From Lachnospiraceae bacterium (GTDB taxonomy: Bacteria; Bacillota; Clostridia; Lachnospirales; Lachnospiraceae), in the NCBI GenBank assembly GCA_017622845.1, contig JAGAQJ010000074.1:44541-108540 (forward strand): 64,000 bases of DNA. Reading direction: 5' to 3'. How positions within the stretch are numbered: position 1 is the first letter of the stretch; every line of letters begins with the position of its first letter. The position numbers and the translations under genes are program-made. Of the stretch, positions 1 to 9,139 are shown piece after piece. The notes beneath the pieces were generated by a model. That model was not told where the DNA came from and ran no database searches. It saw nothing but the letters and a program-made list of their open reading frames with translations.

Positions 1-27
1 ATGGTTACCGCGGAAGGAGTATGTTAA

Positions 28-2469
28 ATGTTTCAGGTTATTAAGAGGGATGGCAGCATAGCTGAATTTGGTCTGGGGAAGATAAGCGGGGCAATCATCA
101 AGGCATTTGACGCAACAGAGATACAATTTAACCAGGATATTGTAGATTTGCTTTCTCTGAGAGTGACAGCCGATATACAGGGAAAGGTAAAAGAGGGGAA
201 GGTTCATGTAGAGGACATTCAGGACAGCGTGGAAAAGGCGCTGGAGCAGGCAGGCTATGCCGAGACAGCGAAGGCGTTTATTCTCTATAGAAAACAGAGG
301 GAAAAAATGCGCAATATGAAATCCACGATTCTTGACTATAAAGAAGTGGTAGACAGCTATGTAAAGGTAGAGGACTGGAGAGTGAAGGAGAACTCTACCG
401 TCACCTATTCCGTGGGCGGACTGATTCTCTCAAACTCGGGAGCGGTTACTGCAAATTACTGGCTTTCCGAAATCTATGATGAGGAGATTGCCAATGCGCA
501 CAGAAATGCAGACATTCATATTCATGACCTTTCCATGCTGACCGGATACTGTGCAGGCTGGTCTTTAAAGCAGCTGATTCAGGAAGGTCTGGGAGGCATC
601 ACGGGCAAGATTACTTCGGCGCCTGCAAAGCATTTGTCGGTGCTTTGCAATCAGATGGTGAATTTTCTTGGTATCATGCAGAATGAGTGGGCAGGCGCAC
701 AGGCATTTTCTTCCTTTGACACCTATCTTGCCCCATTCGTCAAGGCAGACAACCTCTCCTATCCGGAGGTGAAAAAGTGCATTGAGGCATTTATCTATGG
801 CGTCAATACGCCGAGCCGGTGGGGAACACAGGCGCCGTTCAGCAATATTACGCTTGACTGGACCGTTCCCAATGACCTTGCTGAGCTTCCTGCGATTGTC
901 GGCGGCAAAGAGATGGATTTCTGCTACAAGGACTGCAAGGCGGAGATGGATATGGTCAATAAGGCATTCATTGAGATTATGATAGAGGGTGATGCTAACG
1001 GCAGAGGCTTCCAATATCCGATACCGACCTATTCCATCACGCGTGATTTTGACTGGTCAGATACAGAAAACAACCGGCTGCTGTTTGAGATGACAGCAAA
1101 GTACGGAACGCCGTATTTTTCAAACTATATCAACTCTGACATGGAGCCTTCTGATGTCCGGAGCATGTGCTGCAGGCTGCGTCTTGATTTAAGGGAGCTG
1201 CGCAAAAAAACAGGAGGATTCTTCGGTTCCGGTGAGAGTACGGGAAGTGTCGGCGTTGTTACCATCAATATGCCGCGTATCGCTTATCTGGCGGCTGATG
1301 AGGCAGACTTTTACAAGCGTCTTGACCGCATGATGGATATCAGCGCACGTTCTCTTAAAATTAAGCGAAATGTAATTTCAAAGCTTCTGGAGGAAGGACT
1401 GTATCCGTATACAAAGCGCTATCTTGGAAACTTTGACAGCCATTTTTCAACCATTGGATTGATTGGTATGAATGAGGCAGGGTTAAATGCCAAATGGCTC
1501 AGGGCAGATTTGTCTCATGAAAAGACACAGAAGTTTACAATCGATGTGCTCAACCATATGAGAGAGCGGCTGTCTGATTATCAGGAGCAGTACGGCGACC
1601 TTTACAATCTTGAGGCGACTCCGGCAGAGAGTACGACTTACAGGCTTGCAAAGCATGACAAGGCAAAATGGAGCGATATTATCACGGCAGGTCATGAGGG
1701 CGATAAGCCGTACTATACCAATTCATCGCATTTGCCGGTTGATTACACGACAGATATTTTTGATGCGCTTGATATACAAGATGAACTGCAGACGCTCTAT
1801 ACATCGGGAACCGTATTCCATGCCTTCCTGGGAGAGAAGCTTCCCGACTGGAAGGCGGCGGCAAACCTGGTGCGCACGATTGCCGAGAATTATAAGCTTC
1901 CGTATTATACGATGTCACCGACTTATTCGATTTGTAAGGAGCATGGCTATCTGGCAGGCGAGCAGAAAACCTGCCCGAAGTGCGGAAGCGTCACGGAGGT
2001 GTACAGCCGTATTACAGGTTATTACAGACCGGTGCAGAACTGGAATGACGGTAAGCTTCAGGAGTACGAAAACCGTACCGAGTACAAGATGGGAAATATG
2101 GTATATGCGGCGCATCAGAAGAACGCTGACAAGAAGGATAAGAAGCAGCAGGAGCGGACGGCAGCAGGCAAGGCGGCAGTGCGTGAGATTGTAGCAGCAG
2201 AGCGTGCGAATGAGAAAAACAGCGATAAAAGCACTTATCTGTTTACGACAAAGACCTGTCCGAACTGCAGGCTTGCAAAGGAATATCTCAAGGATGTCGA
2301 TTATACCATCATTGACGCCGAGGAAAATATGGACCTTGCAGCAAAGTATGGGGTCATGCAGGCGCCGACGCTTGTAATTGTTGCTGGACAATCCCGGCAG
2401 AAGTATGTTAATGTATCTAATATAAGGAAGTACGCGGAATTTCTCAACACAAAGATGCAGGAAGCGTAA
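28..2469 (+). CDS. nrdD: anaerobic ribonucleoside-triphosphate reductase with C-terminal redoxin domain
   Basis: This is the class III (glycyl radical) reductase that makes deoxyribonucleotides without oxygen. It has 813 residues. An ATP-cone starts at the N-terminus (FQVIKRDGS). The barrel follows. Near the C-terminus there is a zinc site made by C636, H639, C649 and C652, and then the glycyl-radical motif RITGYYRP with Gly664. A linker rich in Lys, Ala and Glu leads to a glutaredoxin/NrdH-like domain (about 734-813) with the active motif CPNC at 744-747. That fusion suggests a thiol electron donor rather than formate; this is inference from known NrdD subtypes. The start is fixed by GGAAGGAG at 12-19. 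The activase nrdG is not in view and may lie upstream. pyrF follows after 31 bases. Confidence 0.95.
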   Translation: MFQVIKRDGSIAEFGLGKISGAIIKAFDATEIQFNQDIVDLLSLRVTADIQGKVKEGKVHVEDIQDSVEKALEQAGYAETAKAFILYRKQREKMRNMKSTILDYKEVVDSYVKVEDWRVKENSTVTYSVGGLILSNSGAVTANYWLSEIYDEEIANAHRNADIHIHDLSMLTGYCAGWSLKQLIQEGLGGITGKITSAPAKHLSVLCNQMVNFLGIMQNEWAGAQAFSSFDTYLAPFVKADNLSYPEVKKCIEAFIYGVNTPSRWGTQAPFSNITLDWTVPNDLAELPAIVGGKEMDFCYKDCKAEMDMVNKAFIEIMIEGDANGRGFQYPIPTYSITRDFDWSDTENNRLLFEMTAKYGTPYFSNYINSDMEPSDVRSMCCRLRLDLRELRKKTGGFFGSGESTGSVGVVTINMPRIAYLAADEADFYKRLDRMMDISARSLKIKRNVISKLLEEGLYPYTKRYLGNFDSHFSTIGLIGMNEAGLNAKWLRADLSHEKTQKFTIDVLNHMRERLSDYQEQYGDLYNLEATPAESTTYRLAKHDKAKWSDIITAGHEGDKPYYTNSSHLPVDYTTDIFDALDIQDELQTLYTSGTVFHAFLGEKLPDWKAAANLVRTIAENYKLPYYTMSPTYSICKEHGYLAGEQKTCPKCGSVTEVYSRITGYYRPVQNWNDGKLQEYENRTEYKMGNMVYAAHQKNADKKDKKQQERTAAGKAAVREIVAAERANEKNSDKSTYLFTTKTCPNCRLAKEYLKDVDYTIIDAEENMDLAAKYGVMQAPTLVIVAGQSRQKYVNVSNIRKYAEFLNTKMQEA

Positions 2470-2500
2470 GGACCTAATAAAATATACAGGAGAATGTATC

Positions 2501-3436
2501 ATGATTAATAAGCTCATTGATAAGATTCAGAAGACCGGGGCGCCTATCGTGGTAGGACTTGACCCCATGATGAAGTTTGTACCGGATCACATTAAAAAAG
2601 CAGCCTTCGAAGAAAAGGGCGAGACCTTAGACGGAGCTGCAGAAGCAATCTGGCTTTTTAATAAGGAAATCATAGACAAGACCTATGACCTGATTCCGGC
2701 AGTGAAACCGCAGATTGCCATGTATGAGCAGTTCGGCATACCGGGTCTGGCTGCCTTTCAAAAGACAGTTGATTACTGTAAGCAGAAGGGGCTGGTCGTT
2801 ATCGGAGACATTAAGCGCGGCGATATCGGTTCCACATCGGCAGCATATGCCGCAGCACATCTTGGAAAGGTGCAGGTCGGAAGTAACTTATGTGCAGGCT
2901 TTGATGAAGATTTCGCAACAGTGAATCCTTATCTTGGCACAGACGGCGTACAGCCGTTTATCGATGTATGCAAGGAGGAAAAGAAGGGATTATTTATCCT
3001 GGTCAAGACCTCTAATCCAAGCAGCGGAGAATTTCAGGACAGATTGATTGACGGTAAGCCGTTGTATGAGCATGTCGGCGAGAAGGTTGCCGCTTGGGGA
3101 GAACAGCTTATGGGAGATAAGGGCTACAGCTATATTGGTGCAGTTGTAGGCGCTACCTATCCTGAGCAGGGCAAGGTGCTTCGCAAAGTGATGCCGAAGT
3201 CCTTTATTCTGGTCCCCGGTTATGGTGCACAGGGAGCCTCCGGCAAGGATTTGATACATTTCTTTGATGACAACAGGCTTGGTGCGATTGTGAACTCGTC
3301 AAGAGGAATCATAGCAGCATATCAGAATGAGAAATACAGCCAATACGGCGCGTTCCACTTTGCTGATGCGTCAAGACAGGCAGTCATTGATATGATTACC
3401 GATATCGATCAGGCATTTGCAAATGCAGGTAAATAA
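2501..3436 (+). CDS. pyrF: orotidine 5'-phosphate decarboxylase (type 2)
   Basis: The product decarboxylates OMP to UMP, the last step of pyrimidine synthesis, in the cytoplasm. At 311 residues it is the longer type-2 subfamily. The motifs VVGLDP near residue 20 and GDIKRGDIGSTS near residue 105 hold the catalytic Lys/Asp set. SSRGI near the C-terminus belongs to the phosphate-binding region. The gene lies between nrdD and the LytTR regulator in one run of genes, with an AGGAG site at 2490-2494. pyrE lies 4.8 kb downstream in a different transcription unit, so the pyrimidine genes are scattered. Confidence 0.95.
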   Translation: MINKLIDKIQKTGAPIVVGLDPMMKFVPDHIKKAAFEEKGETLDGAAEAIWLFNKEIIDKTYDLIPAVKPQIAMYEQFGIPGLAAFQKTVDYCKQKGLVVIGDIKRGDIGSTSAAYAAAHLGKVQVGSNLCAGFDEDFATVNPYLGTDGVQPFIDVCKEEKKGLFILVKTSNPSSGEFQDRLIDGKPLYEHVGEKVAAWGEQLMGDKGYSYIGAVVGATYPEQGKVLRKVMPKSFILVPGYGAQGASGKDLIHFFDDNRLGAIVNSSRGIIAAYQNEKYSQYGAFHFADASRQAVIDMITDIDQAFANAGK

Positions 3437-3439
3437 AAT

Positions 3440-4135
3440 ATGTTTCAGATAGCAGTCTGTGACAAAGACCCGGCGTTTTGTGAATATTTGAAGAACTGTC
3501 TGGAAACGGTGCTTCCGAAATGGAATACAGAATATCATTTATCAGTGTGGCATCAGGGCAGCAGTATCAGGGAACAGCTGATGAGCGGAAGCAGAGTGGA
3601 TTTACTGTTTTTGGAAATAGAGCTGGAAGAAGACAGCGGCATCAGCATAGGGAAATTTATCAGGGAAAAACTGCAGAATTTTAACATGCAGCTGGTATAT
3701 CTTTCTCAGGACCAGGGATATGCCATGCAGCTGTTTGAGACACAGCCGACGGATTTTCTGATAAAGCCTGTCAGTAAGGAACAGATAACCAAACTGCTGC
3801 AGCGTTTTTTAAGATACAATGAGGCAGACGGAAAGGTATTTGTTTATAAAGGAGAACAGGGAAATGTTCTGATTCCCTATGATTCCATCTATTATTTTCA
3901 GAGCATGAATCATAAAGTGGTAATTCATACCACAGAGGGACCGAAGGAATTTTACGGCAAACTGGCAGATGTGGAAGGAAGCGTGCCGGAGCATTTTGTG
4001 AGAATCCACAAATCGTATCTGGTGAATGAACATTTTATAAGCTGCTTTTATTGTGATAAGGTTATCCTGCAGAATAATCAGAAGCTCACAATCAGCCGTA
4101 CCTACCGAAATGCCGTTCGGGAGCGGAAATCATAG
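3440..4135 (+). CDS. LytTR-family response regulator with altered receiver
   Basis: This 231-residue protein has a CheY-like receiver (about 1-120) and a C-terminal LytTR DNA-binding domain (about 130-231, with VRIHKSYLVN as the family signature). The acidic pocket is present (CDKDP, D8 and D10). The usual phospho-acceptor motif FLDI reads FLEI, so position 59 is Glu instead of Asp. The Lys of the receiver is present in LIKPVS. No histidine kinase gene is adjacent. The start codon lies three bases after the pyrF stop, so translation is probably coupled. A stem-loop terminator follows at 4173. What it regulates is unknown. Confidence 0.85.
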   Translation: MFQIAVCDKDPAFCEYLKNCLETVLPKWNTEYHLSVWHQGSSIREQLMSGSRVDLLFLEIELEEDSGISIGKFIREKLQNFNMQLVYLSQDQGYAMQLFETQPTDFLIKPVSKEQITKLLQRFLRYNEADGKVFVYKGEQGNVLIPYDSIYYFQSMNHKVVIHTTEGPKEFYGKLADVEGSVPEHFVRIHKSYLVNEHFISCFYCDKVILQNNQKLTISRTYRNAVRERKS

Positions 4136-4172
4136 AAAACCTTTCGAATGGTACAGAGGGCGGCATTTCAGA

Positions 4173-4207
4173 GAACATATATGGAAAAACATATATGTTC
4201 TTTTTTT
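4173..4207 (+). terminator. rho-independent terminator after the LytTR gene
   Basis: An 11-bp perfect stem (GAACATATATG at 4173-4183 and its complement at 4190-4200) has a 6-base loop and runs into seven T. It would end the nrdD-pyrF-LytTR transcript. Confidence 0.85.
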
Positions 4208-4542
4208 GCAGCAAATCAGCTTTGCAGTTGTCTGTTTGAGGCTTTGAACGGTCCATCCTTACATTTTCTTCCGGATGTTCATGCATAAATGGCTGAATCA
4301 TTACCTTTATTGCATAGACCCGGGCAGGGAAAAATCCTGTCAATGCTATTTTCGCTAAAAATATGGTCATTTTCGCAAATCGGGTGTACAGATAAGAAAA
4401 ATATAGTATAATTTTACTACAAAATAAAGCTATTTTTTGCAATTTATGTACAATATGTATAAATAAATTAAAAAAATAGGAACTAAAGAGGGAGCGAAAA
4501 GTAAAATGCTTATTCCCAAAAGTAAACATAGGAGGGACAAAT
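4208..4542. other. AT-rich intergenic region with a degenerate copy of the dispersed repeat
   Basis: No gene is seen here. Bases 4260-4304 read like a weak copy of the window's palindromic repeat family (CCGGATGTTCATGCATAAA then GGCTGAATCATTAC). The rest is very AT-rich and must hold the promoter of the hydrolase gene. A TATAAA at 4459-4464 is a possible -10 box, but no convincing -35 is visible. Confidence 0.45.
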
Positions 4543-5325
4543 ATGTCAAATGGAAGAATTATGCTTAAATATAAGCAGACAGGAAACAGCAGCAGTGAAA
4601 CTACATTGATTTTTCTTCATGGTTCCACCATGACAAAAGAAAGCATGCTGCCTGTTGCGGAAGGCTTTCCGCAGTACAACTGCATTGTGTTTGATCTGAC
4701 AGCGCACGGTGAGTCGGAAGGAGAAGAGCCATATGAGGTTGCAGGATTTTTGGAGGATCTCGAATATTCTGTGGAACAATTGCAGCAGGCGGGGGTTGCA
4801 GGAGAAAAGGTTGTGCTGCTTGGCTACTCAATGGGCGGCGCCATTACCTGTGAAGCAGCACTGCGAAAGAAGCTGAAATTAGCAGGAATAGTGCTTATGG
4901 GCAGCGGAGCGGATTTAAGCAGCCATACGCCGCTGGTAGACGGTTTAAAGGGGCTCCCGGCATCAGAATTTAAAACCGCTGCCCTCTATTCATGCCTTTT
5001 TGGAACAGATACGCCAGAGGAAGATCAGAGAGCGATTACGGAATTGTTTGCTTCGACGAAAACCGCTGAGGAGGAAACCGGTTATGGCGACCTGATGGCA
5101 TCAAACCGGTACAACAGGCTGGCGGACTGCGGAGCAATTGATATTCCCGTGCTTATGGTACAGGGGAATGATGACAGAGTCGTGCTTCCGGCAGCGGCAG
5201 TGGAAACATGGAAGGCGATTCCGGGCAGCGAACTGCTGATGATACCATATAAAGGACATGCGGCAATTTTTGAAGATAAAGAACTTGTCCGGGACAAGGT
5301 ACAGTCCTTTGTGGAGAAGCTTTAG
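4543..5325 (+). CDS. alpha/beta hydrolase
   Basis: The 260-residue product is a soluble alpha/beta-hydrolase-fold enzyme with no signal peptide. The oxyanion-hole segment FLHGSTM (near 24), the nucleophile elbow GYSMGG with Ser96, the acid in GNDDRVV and the His in GHAAIF near residue 240 make a full triad. The substrate cannot be told. The start is supported by AGGAGG at 4531-4536. The stop is 18 bases ahead of the ketoacyl-synthase-like gene, so the two are probably co-transcribed; the pairing hints at acyl or ester chemistry, which is inference only. Confidence 0.85.
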   Translation: MSNGRIMLKYKQTGNSSSETTLIFLHGSTMTKESMLPVAEGFPQYNCIVFDLTAHGESEGEEPYEVAGFLEDLEYSVEQLQQAGVAGEKVVLLGYSMGGAITCEAALRKKLKLAGIVLMGSGADLSSHTPLVDGLKGLPASEFKTAALYSCLFGTDTPEEDQRAITELFASTKTAEEETGYGDLMASNRYNRLADCGAIDIPVLMVQGNDDRVVLPAAAVETWKAIPGSELLMIPYKGHAAIFEDKELVRDKVQSFVEKL

Positions 5326-5343
5326 AAGACGGAGGGACTGTGC

Positions 5344-6345
5344 GTGGAAAATAATGCAATGATTAAAGGAGCTGCCTACTACCATCCGGCCAAGGCAGTC
5401 GGCAATGAGTATTATATTGAATATTATAAAAAGCAGGGAAAGGATATCGAAGGACTGTTAAAGGCAACCGGAAGAAAGAACAGATATGTTTCAGAGAGTG
5501 AGGAAGAGAATGTGCTTACAATGGGGTATCAGGCGAGTGTGGAGGTCCTGCAGAAAACATATGTAAAGCCTTCTCAGATTAATCTGATTGTATTTTCATC
5601 GGGAACGCCGGAGTATATTGCGCCGACCAACGCCATGAAGCTGCATGACATGCTGCATGCAGGGCAGAAGTGCGCCGTGTATGATCTGAATGCGAACTGC
5701 GCGGGCATGGTAGTCGCGCTGGAGCAGGTATCCAGGATTATGAGGAGCAATAAAAATATAAAATATGCTCTGATTGTAGGCTCCGATCAGTTAAGCCGTT
5801 ATGCAAGATACGACGAGGAGATTGCTTATGCAAATTTTGCAGATTCCGCATGTGCAATTCTTGTTGAAAACATATTTGATACATACAGAGGCTTTATTGA
5901 TTCTGATTTTTATACCAATTCAAGCAACCACAACAAGATACTGATGCCGGCAAAGGGAATGTCGCATGTGGCAATGGACAAAAACCTGCCGACAAAGGAT
6001 AAGCTGGTTACATACGGACAGTTTGACTTTGGCGGCGCTTTTCACAGCGCGAAGGTTTCCATCGAGGAGCTTCTTTTCAGAAATAACATCAGGAAGAAAG
6101 ATATCAAGAAGTATTTCTTCTCACAATTTTCCTGGAAGTATCTGGAAAAAGTTTCCGAAGATATGGATGAGGATATCTCAAAGTTCAAATTTGTAGGAGA
6201 TGAATTCGGCTATACCGGAACAACAAGCCCTATGCTGGCTTACGCCAAGGCGCTTGAGGCAGAGGAGCTTGATATAGGCGATTATGTCGTATTTTGGACT
6301 GTGGGAGCAGGAACTACATGTCCGACTGTTTTATACAAATATTAA
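5344..6345 (+). CDS. 3-oxoacyl-ACP synthase III-like protein with altered active site
   Basis: The 333-residue protein has the FabH/thiolase-like fold. The nucleophile region NANCAGM gives Cys119. The conserved HQAN motif aligns with SQFS (260-263), and the conserved NTS motif aligns with YTG (290-292). Two of the three catalytic residues of KAS III (His and Asn) are therefore missing by this eye alignment. A classic fatty-acid initiation role is doubtful; acyl transfer or another Claisen-type partner is possible. Translation starts at a GTG (5344) eight bases after GGAGG. It follows the hydrolase closely and precedes a chemoreceptor gene. Confidence 0.7.
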   Translation: MENNAMIKGAAYYHPAKAVGNEYYIEYYKKQGKDIEGLLKATGRKNRYVSESEEENVLTMGYQASVEVLQKTYVKPSQINLIVFSSGTPEYIAPTNAMKLHDMLHAGQKCAVYDLNANCAGMVVALEQVSRIMRSNKNIKYALIVGSDQLSRYARYDEEIAYANFADSACAILVENIFDTYRGFIDSDFYTNSSNHNKILMPAKGMSHVAMDKNLPTKDKLVTYGQFDFGGAFHSAKVSIEELLFRNNIRKKDIKKYFFSQFSWKYLEKVSEDMDEDISKFKFVGDEFGYTGTTSPMLAYAKALEAEELDIGDYVVFWTVGAGTTCPTVLYKY

Positions 6346-6397
6346 TCAAATTATTATTTATCTGCATTAACTATTACAAAACCAGGAGGAATCATTT

Positions 6398-7891
6398 ATG
6401 CAGCTGCAGTCAATAAAGAGTGAGGAAAAATTAGTAAATAACATAATGTTTGCATACATACTGGGAGTGGCAATTTCAGGCTGGGCTTTTGTTATGCTGT
6501 TTCTCCACGGCGGAATACGGGAATGTATCTTTCTGTCAACCGGAGTATGCGCAATCTTAACAAAGCTTTTCGAAAAACAACTGGGGAGTGCGGCGAAGTA
6601 TGTATATGCCTGCATACCGCCCGTATTGGGCGCGGTTACGGCAGCTGTCTGCAGCACGCCTGACAGCGACAGCTATGTCTGCCTGACGCATTATTATTTC
6701 GTGGCAACTCTGCTGCTCGTACCATATTATGACTTGAAGCTGATTCGGGTAAGCACCATTGTCACCATTGTGGTAAATGCCGGAATGATGATTGCATTTC
6801 CGGCAGGCTTCTTAAAGCTTCACGGCGTGATTGGCTGGATATTTACCGGAATTGTCTATGTAGTGCTGTTCGCAGCATGTACATTTATCAGCTACCGTGC
6901 AAATGTATTGTTTGGCGTGGTAGAGGAAAAGGGAAAAGAATCCGAAAAGGTGCTGAATAATGTCCAGAGCACCTTTGAGCATCTGGAAAGCGCTTCTGCC
7001 ATGATTTTCAGCTCCCTTGAGGAATTTGAGACAAAGACTGAGGAAATCGCGGCATCTACTCAGGAAATTACCGGAAGCGCCGATACCCAGATACAGGAGG
7101 TAAAGGGAAGCCTGTCCATCTTCGGCGACCTGAATGATAAGATAGCCAATTCTGAGGAACGCATCAGCCGGACCGTGGAAATCATGAAGGATTTAAAGAA
7201 TAAAAACGATGAAGGCATTGTAGCGATTGAGGTGCTGGCGAAGAAATTTGACGAGAATATTGAGACGACACAGGTTGCTTCGGACGGAGTGGCAGCACTG
7301 TCACAGAAATCAAGCTCCATCGGAGGCATTATTGAGAGCATCCGGAGCATTGCGCAGCAGACGAACCTGCTTGCCCTGAATGCAGCGATTGAAGCCGCAA
7401 GAGCAGGCGAGGCAGGCAAAGGCTTTGCAGTAGTAGCAGACGAGATTAATTCCCTGTCAGCAGAATCATCGAATGCAACCGGAAAGATTGATGCGATTTT
7501 AAAAGACATCATTGAGAATGTCGATGACACACATAAGGTTATCGACCGCAACAGCAAAGCGGTTATTGAGTCTAATGAGAAGCTGGAAGATACCGTAAAG
7601 ATATTTAAGGCAATGCTGGAATCATCCGAGGAAGTGATTGAGATGACGGATTTGCTAAAGAGCGAGCTGGAAGATATTGTGGTTATCAAGGATCAGCTCC
7701 TGAGTGCAATGCAGCGGGTAGAAGATATTTCCCAGAAATCAGCAAATGCATCAAATGAGATTAGTCTTGCAATCGAAGGACAGGCAGCAGAAGTCGAGAA
7801 TATTGTGACAAACATGGAAACAGTAAAAAGCGGCATGGATTGTCTGGCGGAAATATTAAACGGGAGCAATGAAGCAAAACAGGCAAAATAG
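6398..7891 (+). CDS. methyl-accepting chemotaxis protein with multi-pass membrane sensor
   Basis: The 497-residue receptor has about five to six hydrophobic helices in the first 170 residues with very short loops, so it lacks the usual large extracellular ligand domain. A long helical region follows, with the signalling hairpin near residues 320-355 ([19 protein letters not shown], then [11 protein letters not shown]). It would sense a membrane-linked or intracellular signal and work through CheA/CheW. The start is set by CAGGAGG at 6382-6388. A strong terminator lies directly downstream. Confidence 0.92.
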   Translation: MQLQSIKSEEKLVNNIMFAYILGVAISGWAFVMLFLHGGIRECIFLSTGVCAILTKLFEKQLGSAAKYVYACIPPVLGAVTAAVCSTPDSDSYVCLTHYYFVATLLLVPYYDLKLIRVSTIVTIVVNAGMMIAFPAGFLKLHGVIGWIFTGIVYVVLFAACTFISYRANVLFGVVEEKGKESEKVLNNVQSTFEHLESASAMIFSSLEEFETKTEEIAASTQEITGSADTQIQEVKGSLSIFGDLNDKIANSEERISRTVEIMKDLKNKNDEGIVAIEVLAKKFDENIETTQVASDGVAALSQKSSSIGGIIESIRSIAQQTNLLALNAAIEAARAGEAGKGFAVVADEINSLSAESSNATGKIDAILKDIIENVDDTHKVIDRNSKAVIESNEKLEDTVKIFKAMLESSEEVIEMTDLLKSELEDIVVIKDQLLSAMQRVEDISQKSANASNEISLAIEGQAAEVENIVTNMETVKSGMDCLAEILNGSNEAKQAK

Positions 7892-7907
7892 AATGTGCCA
7901 AGTCATA

Positions 7908-7947
7908 AGCGCCAACGGAAAGGATAGTCTTTCCGTTGGCGCTTTTT
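7908..7947 (+). terminator. rho-independent terminator after the chemoreceptor gene
   Basis: A 14-bp perfect stem (AGCGCCAACGGAAA at 7908-7921, complement at 7930-7943) encloses an 8-base loop and is followed by T residues. Confidence 0.88.
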
Positions 7948-7995
7948 ATGGTCTGGAATCGAAATACAGGAAAATTGGTTTGCCGTTTGGGATTT

Positions 7996-8040
7996 GTAAC
8001 AGTTCAGCCTTTTATGTATTCGTATCCGGACGAAAACAGT
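7996..8040. repeat. dispersed palindromic repeat, partial copy
   Basis: The segment starts with GTAACAGTTCAGCC and continues with a sequence that matches the reverse complement of the right half of the 48.5-kb copy (TATCCGGACGAAAAC). The right-hand terminal repeat is missing. It is the main content of the 309-base gap between the chemoreceptor gene and pyrE, apart from the terminator and the pyrE promoter. Confidence 0.75.
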
Positions 8041-8073
8041 TGCCTGCGATTTACAGATAGCCCTATTTGTCAG

Positions 8074-8102
8074 TTGAAAAATCAAGGATTTGGTGGTATA
8101 CT
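8074..8102 (+). promoter_or_regulatory. sigma-A-type promoter of pyrE
   Basis: TTGAAA at 8074-8079 and TATACT at 8097-8102 are separated by 17 bases. It lies about 100 bases ahead of pyrE. No PyrR attenuator or other pyrimidine-responsive structure was recognised in the leader. Confidence 0.7.
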
Positions 8103-8200
8103 ATAAAAAGTATATTTGCGCTTATTGTTTTAGTACAGCAGCACTGAAATCAAAGAGATAAATGCCTGAAAACGGCTTAAAATAAGGAGGGTTTAACAAA

Positions 8201-8875
8201 ATGGAGTCCTATAAAAAAGAATTTATCGAGTTTATGGTTGACAGCAATGTGCTGAAATTTGGCGAGTTCACGTTGAAAAGCGGCAGAAAATCACCGTTTT
8301 TTATGAATGCAGGGGCATATGTCACGGGTTCACAGCTTAGAAGGCTCGGGGAGTATTATGCGAAAGCGATTCACGACAATTATGGTACAGACTTTGATGT
8401 TCTGTTCGGACCGGCATACAAGGGAATTCCTCTTGCAGTGGCAACTGCCATGGCGTTTAGTGAGCTGTACGGCAGAGACATTAAATACTGCTCAAACAGA
8501 AAAGAGATAAAGGATCATGGTGATGTGGGAATCCTGCTCGGAAGCGATTTGAATGACGGAGACAGGGTCGTGATTATAGAAGACGTTACAACCTCCGGCA
8601 AGTCGATTGAGGAAACCTTCCCGATTCTTAAGGAGCAGGCAAATGTAGATGTTGTAGGGCTGATGGTAAGCTTAAACCGTCAGGAGCGCGGAAAGACACA
8701 GAAGAATGCGCTGGCAGAAATCCGTGAAGTATACGGGATTGAGACAGGCGCCATCGTAACGATGGAGGAAGTTGTTGAGCATCTGTATAACAAAACCTAT
8801 AATGGCAGAGTGCTGATTGATGATAAGATGAAGGAAGCCATTGATGCATATTATGCTCAGTATGGCGCGAAATAA
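8201..8875 (+). CDS. pyrE: orotate phosphoribosyltransferase
   Basis: The enzyme joins orotate to PRPP to give OMP. The 224-residue protein shows the PRPP-binding signature VVIIEDVTTSGKS near 127-139, and the flexible-loop region with KEIKDHGD near 103. The N-terminal part LKSGRKSPFF is typical of the family. An AGGAGG site at 8186-8191 sets the start. It heads a run of four genes (small membrane protein, second membrane protein, M29 aminopeptidase). Confidence 0.96.
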   Translation: MESYKKEFIEFMVDSNVLKFGEFTLKSGRKSPFFMNAGAYVTGSQLRRLGEYYAKAIHDNYGTDFDVLFGPAYKGIPLAVATAMAFSELYGRDIKYCSNRKEIKDHGDVGILLGSDLNDGDRVVIIEDVTTSGKSIEETFPILKEQANVDVVGLMVSLNRQERGKTQKNALAEIREVYGIETGAIVTMEEVVEHLYNKTYNGRVLIDDKMKEAIDAYYAQYGAK

Positions 8876-8889
8876 AATGGAGGTATTGT

Positions 8890-9042
8890 ATGGACGAGAG
8901 AGTATATAAAACAATGAGCCGTTCAGGGGCGCTTTCCATTGTGATAGGAGTGATTTCCATCGCAGTGGGGCTGGCAAGCGGAGTGATGCTTCTAATCAGC
9001 GGGGGCAGGCTTTTGTCCGGTAAATCCAAAATACTGTTTTAG
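8890..9042 (+). CDS. small membrane protein (50 aa)
   Basis: This short gene begins 14 bases after pyrE with a good GGAGG site (8879-8883). The 50-residue product has a charged N-terminus (MDERVYKTMSRSG), one glycine-rich hydrophobic helix of about 25 residues (from ALSIVIGVIS to LLISGG) and a short basic tail. The spacing, the ribosome binding site and the clean membrane helix support a real gene. The function is not known. It may partner with the next membrane protein. Confidence 0.65.
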   Translation: MDERVYKTMSRSGALSIVIGVISIAVGLASGVMLLISGGRLLSGKSKILF

Positions 9043-9139
9043 CATTGGCTTGATATGGTGGGCATTTCATACGGAATGCCCATTTCGTATGCACACGGGT
9101 GGCATTTCCTGCCCGGTTGAAATGAAAAGGATTGAGGAT

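Noticed and set aside
9050-9139. A 30-codon N-terminal extension (MIWWAFHTECPF) of the small membrane protein gene
   Set aside because: It runs through a stem-loop with no ribosome binding site, and the later starts at 9122 or 9140 fit better.
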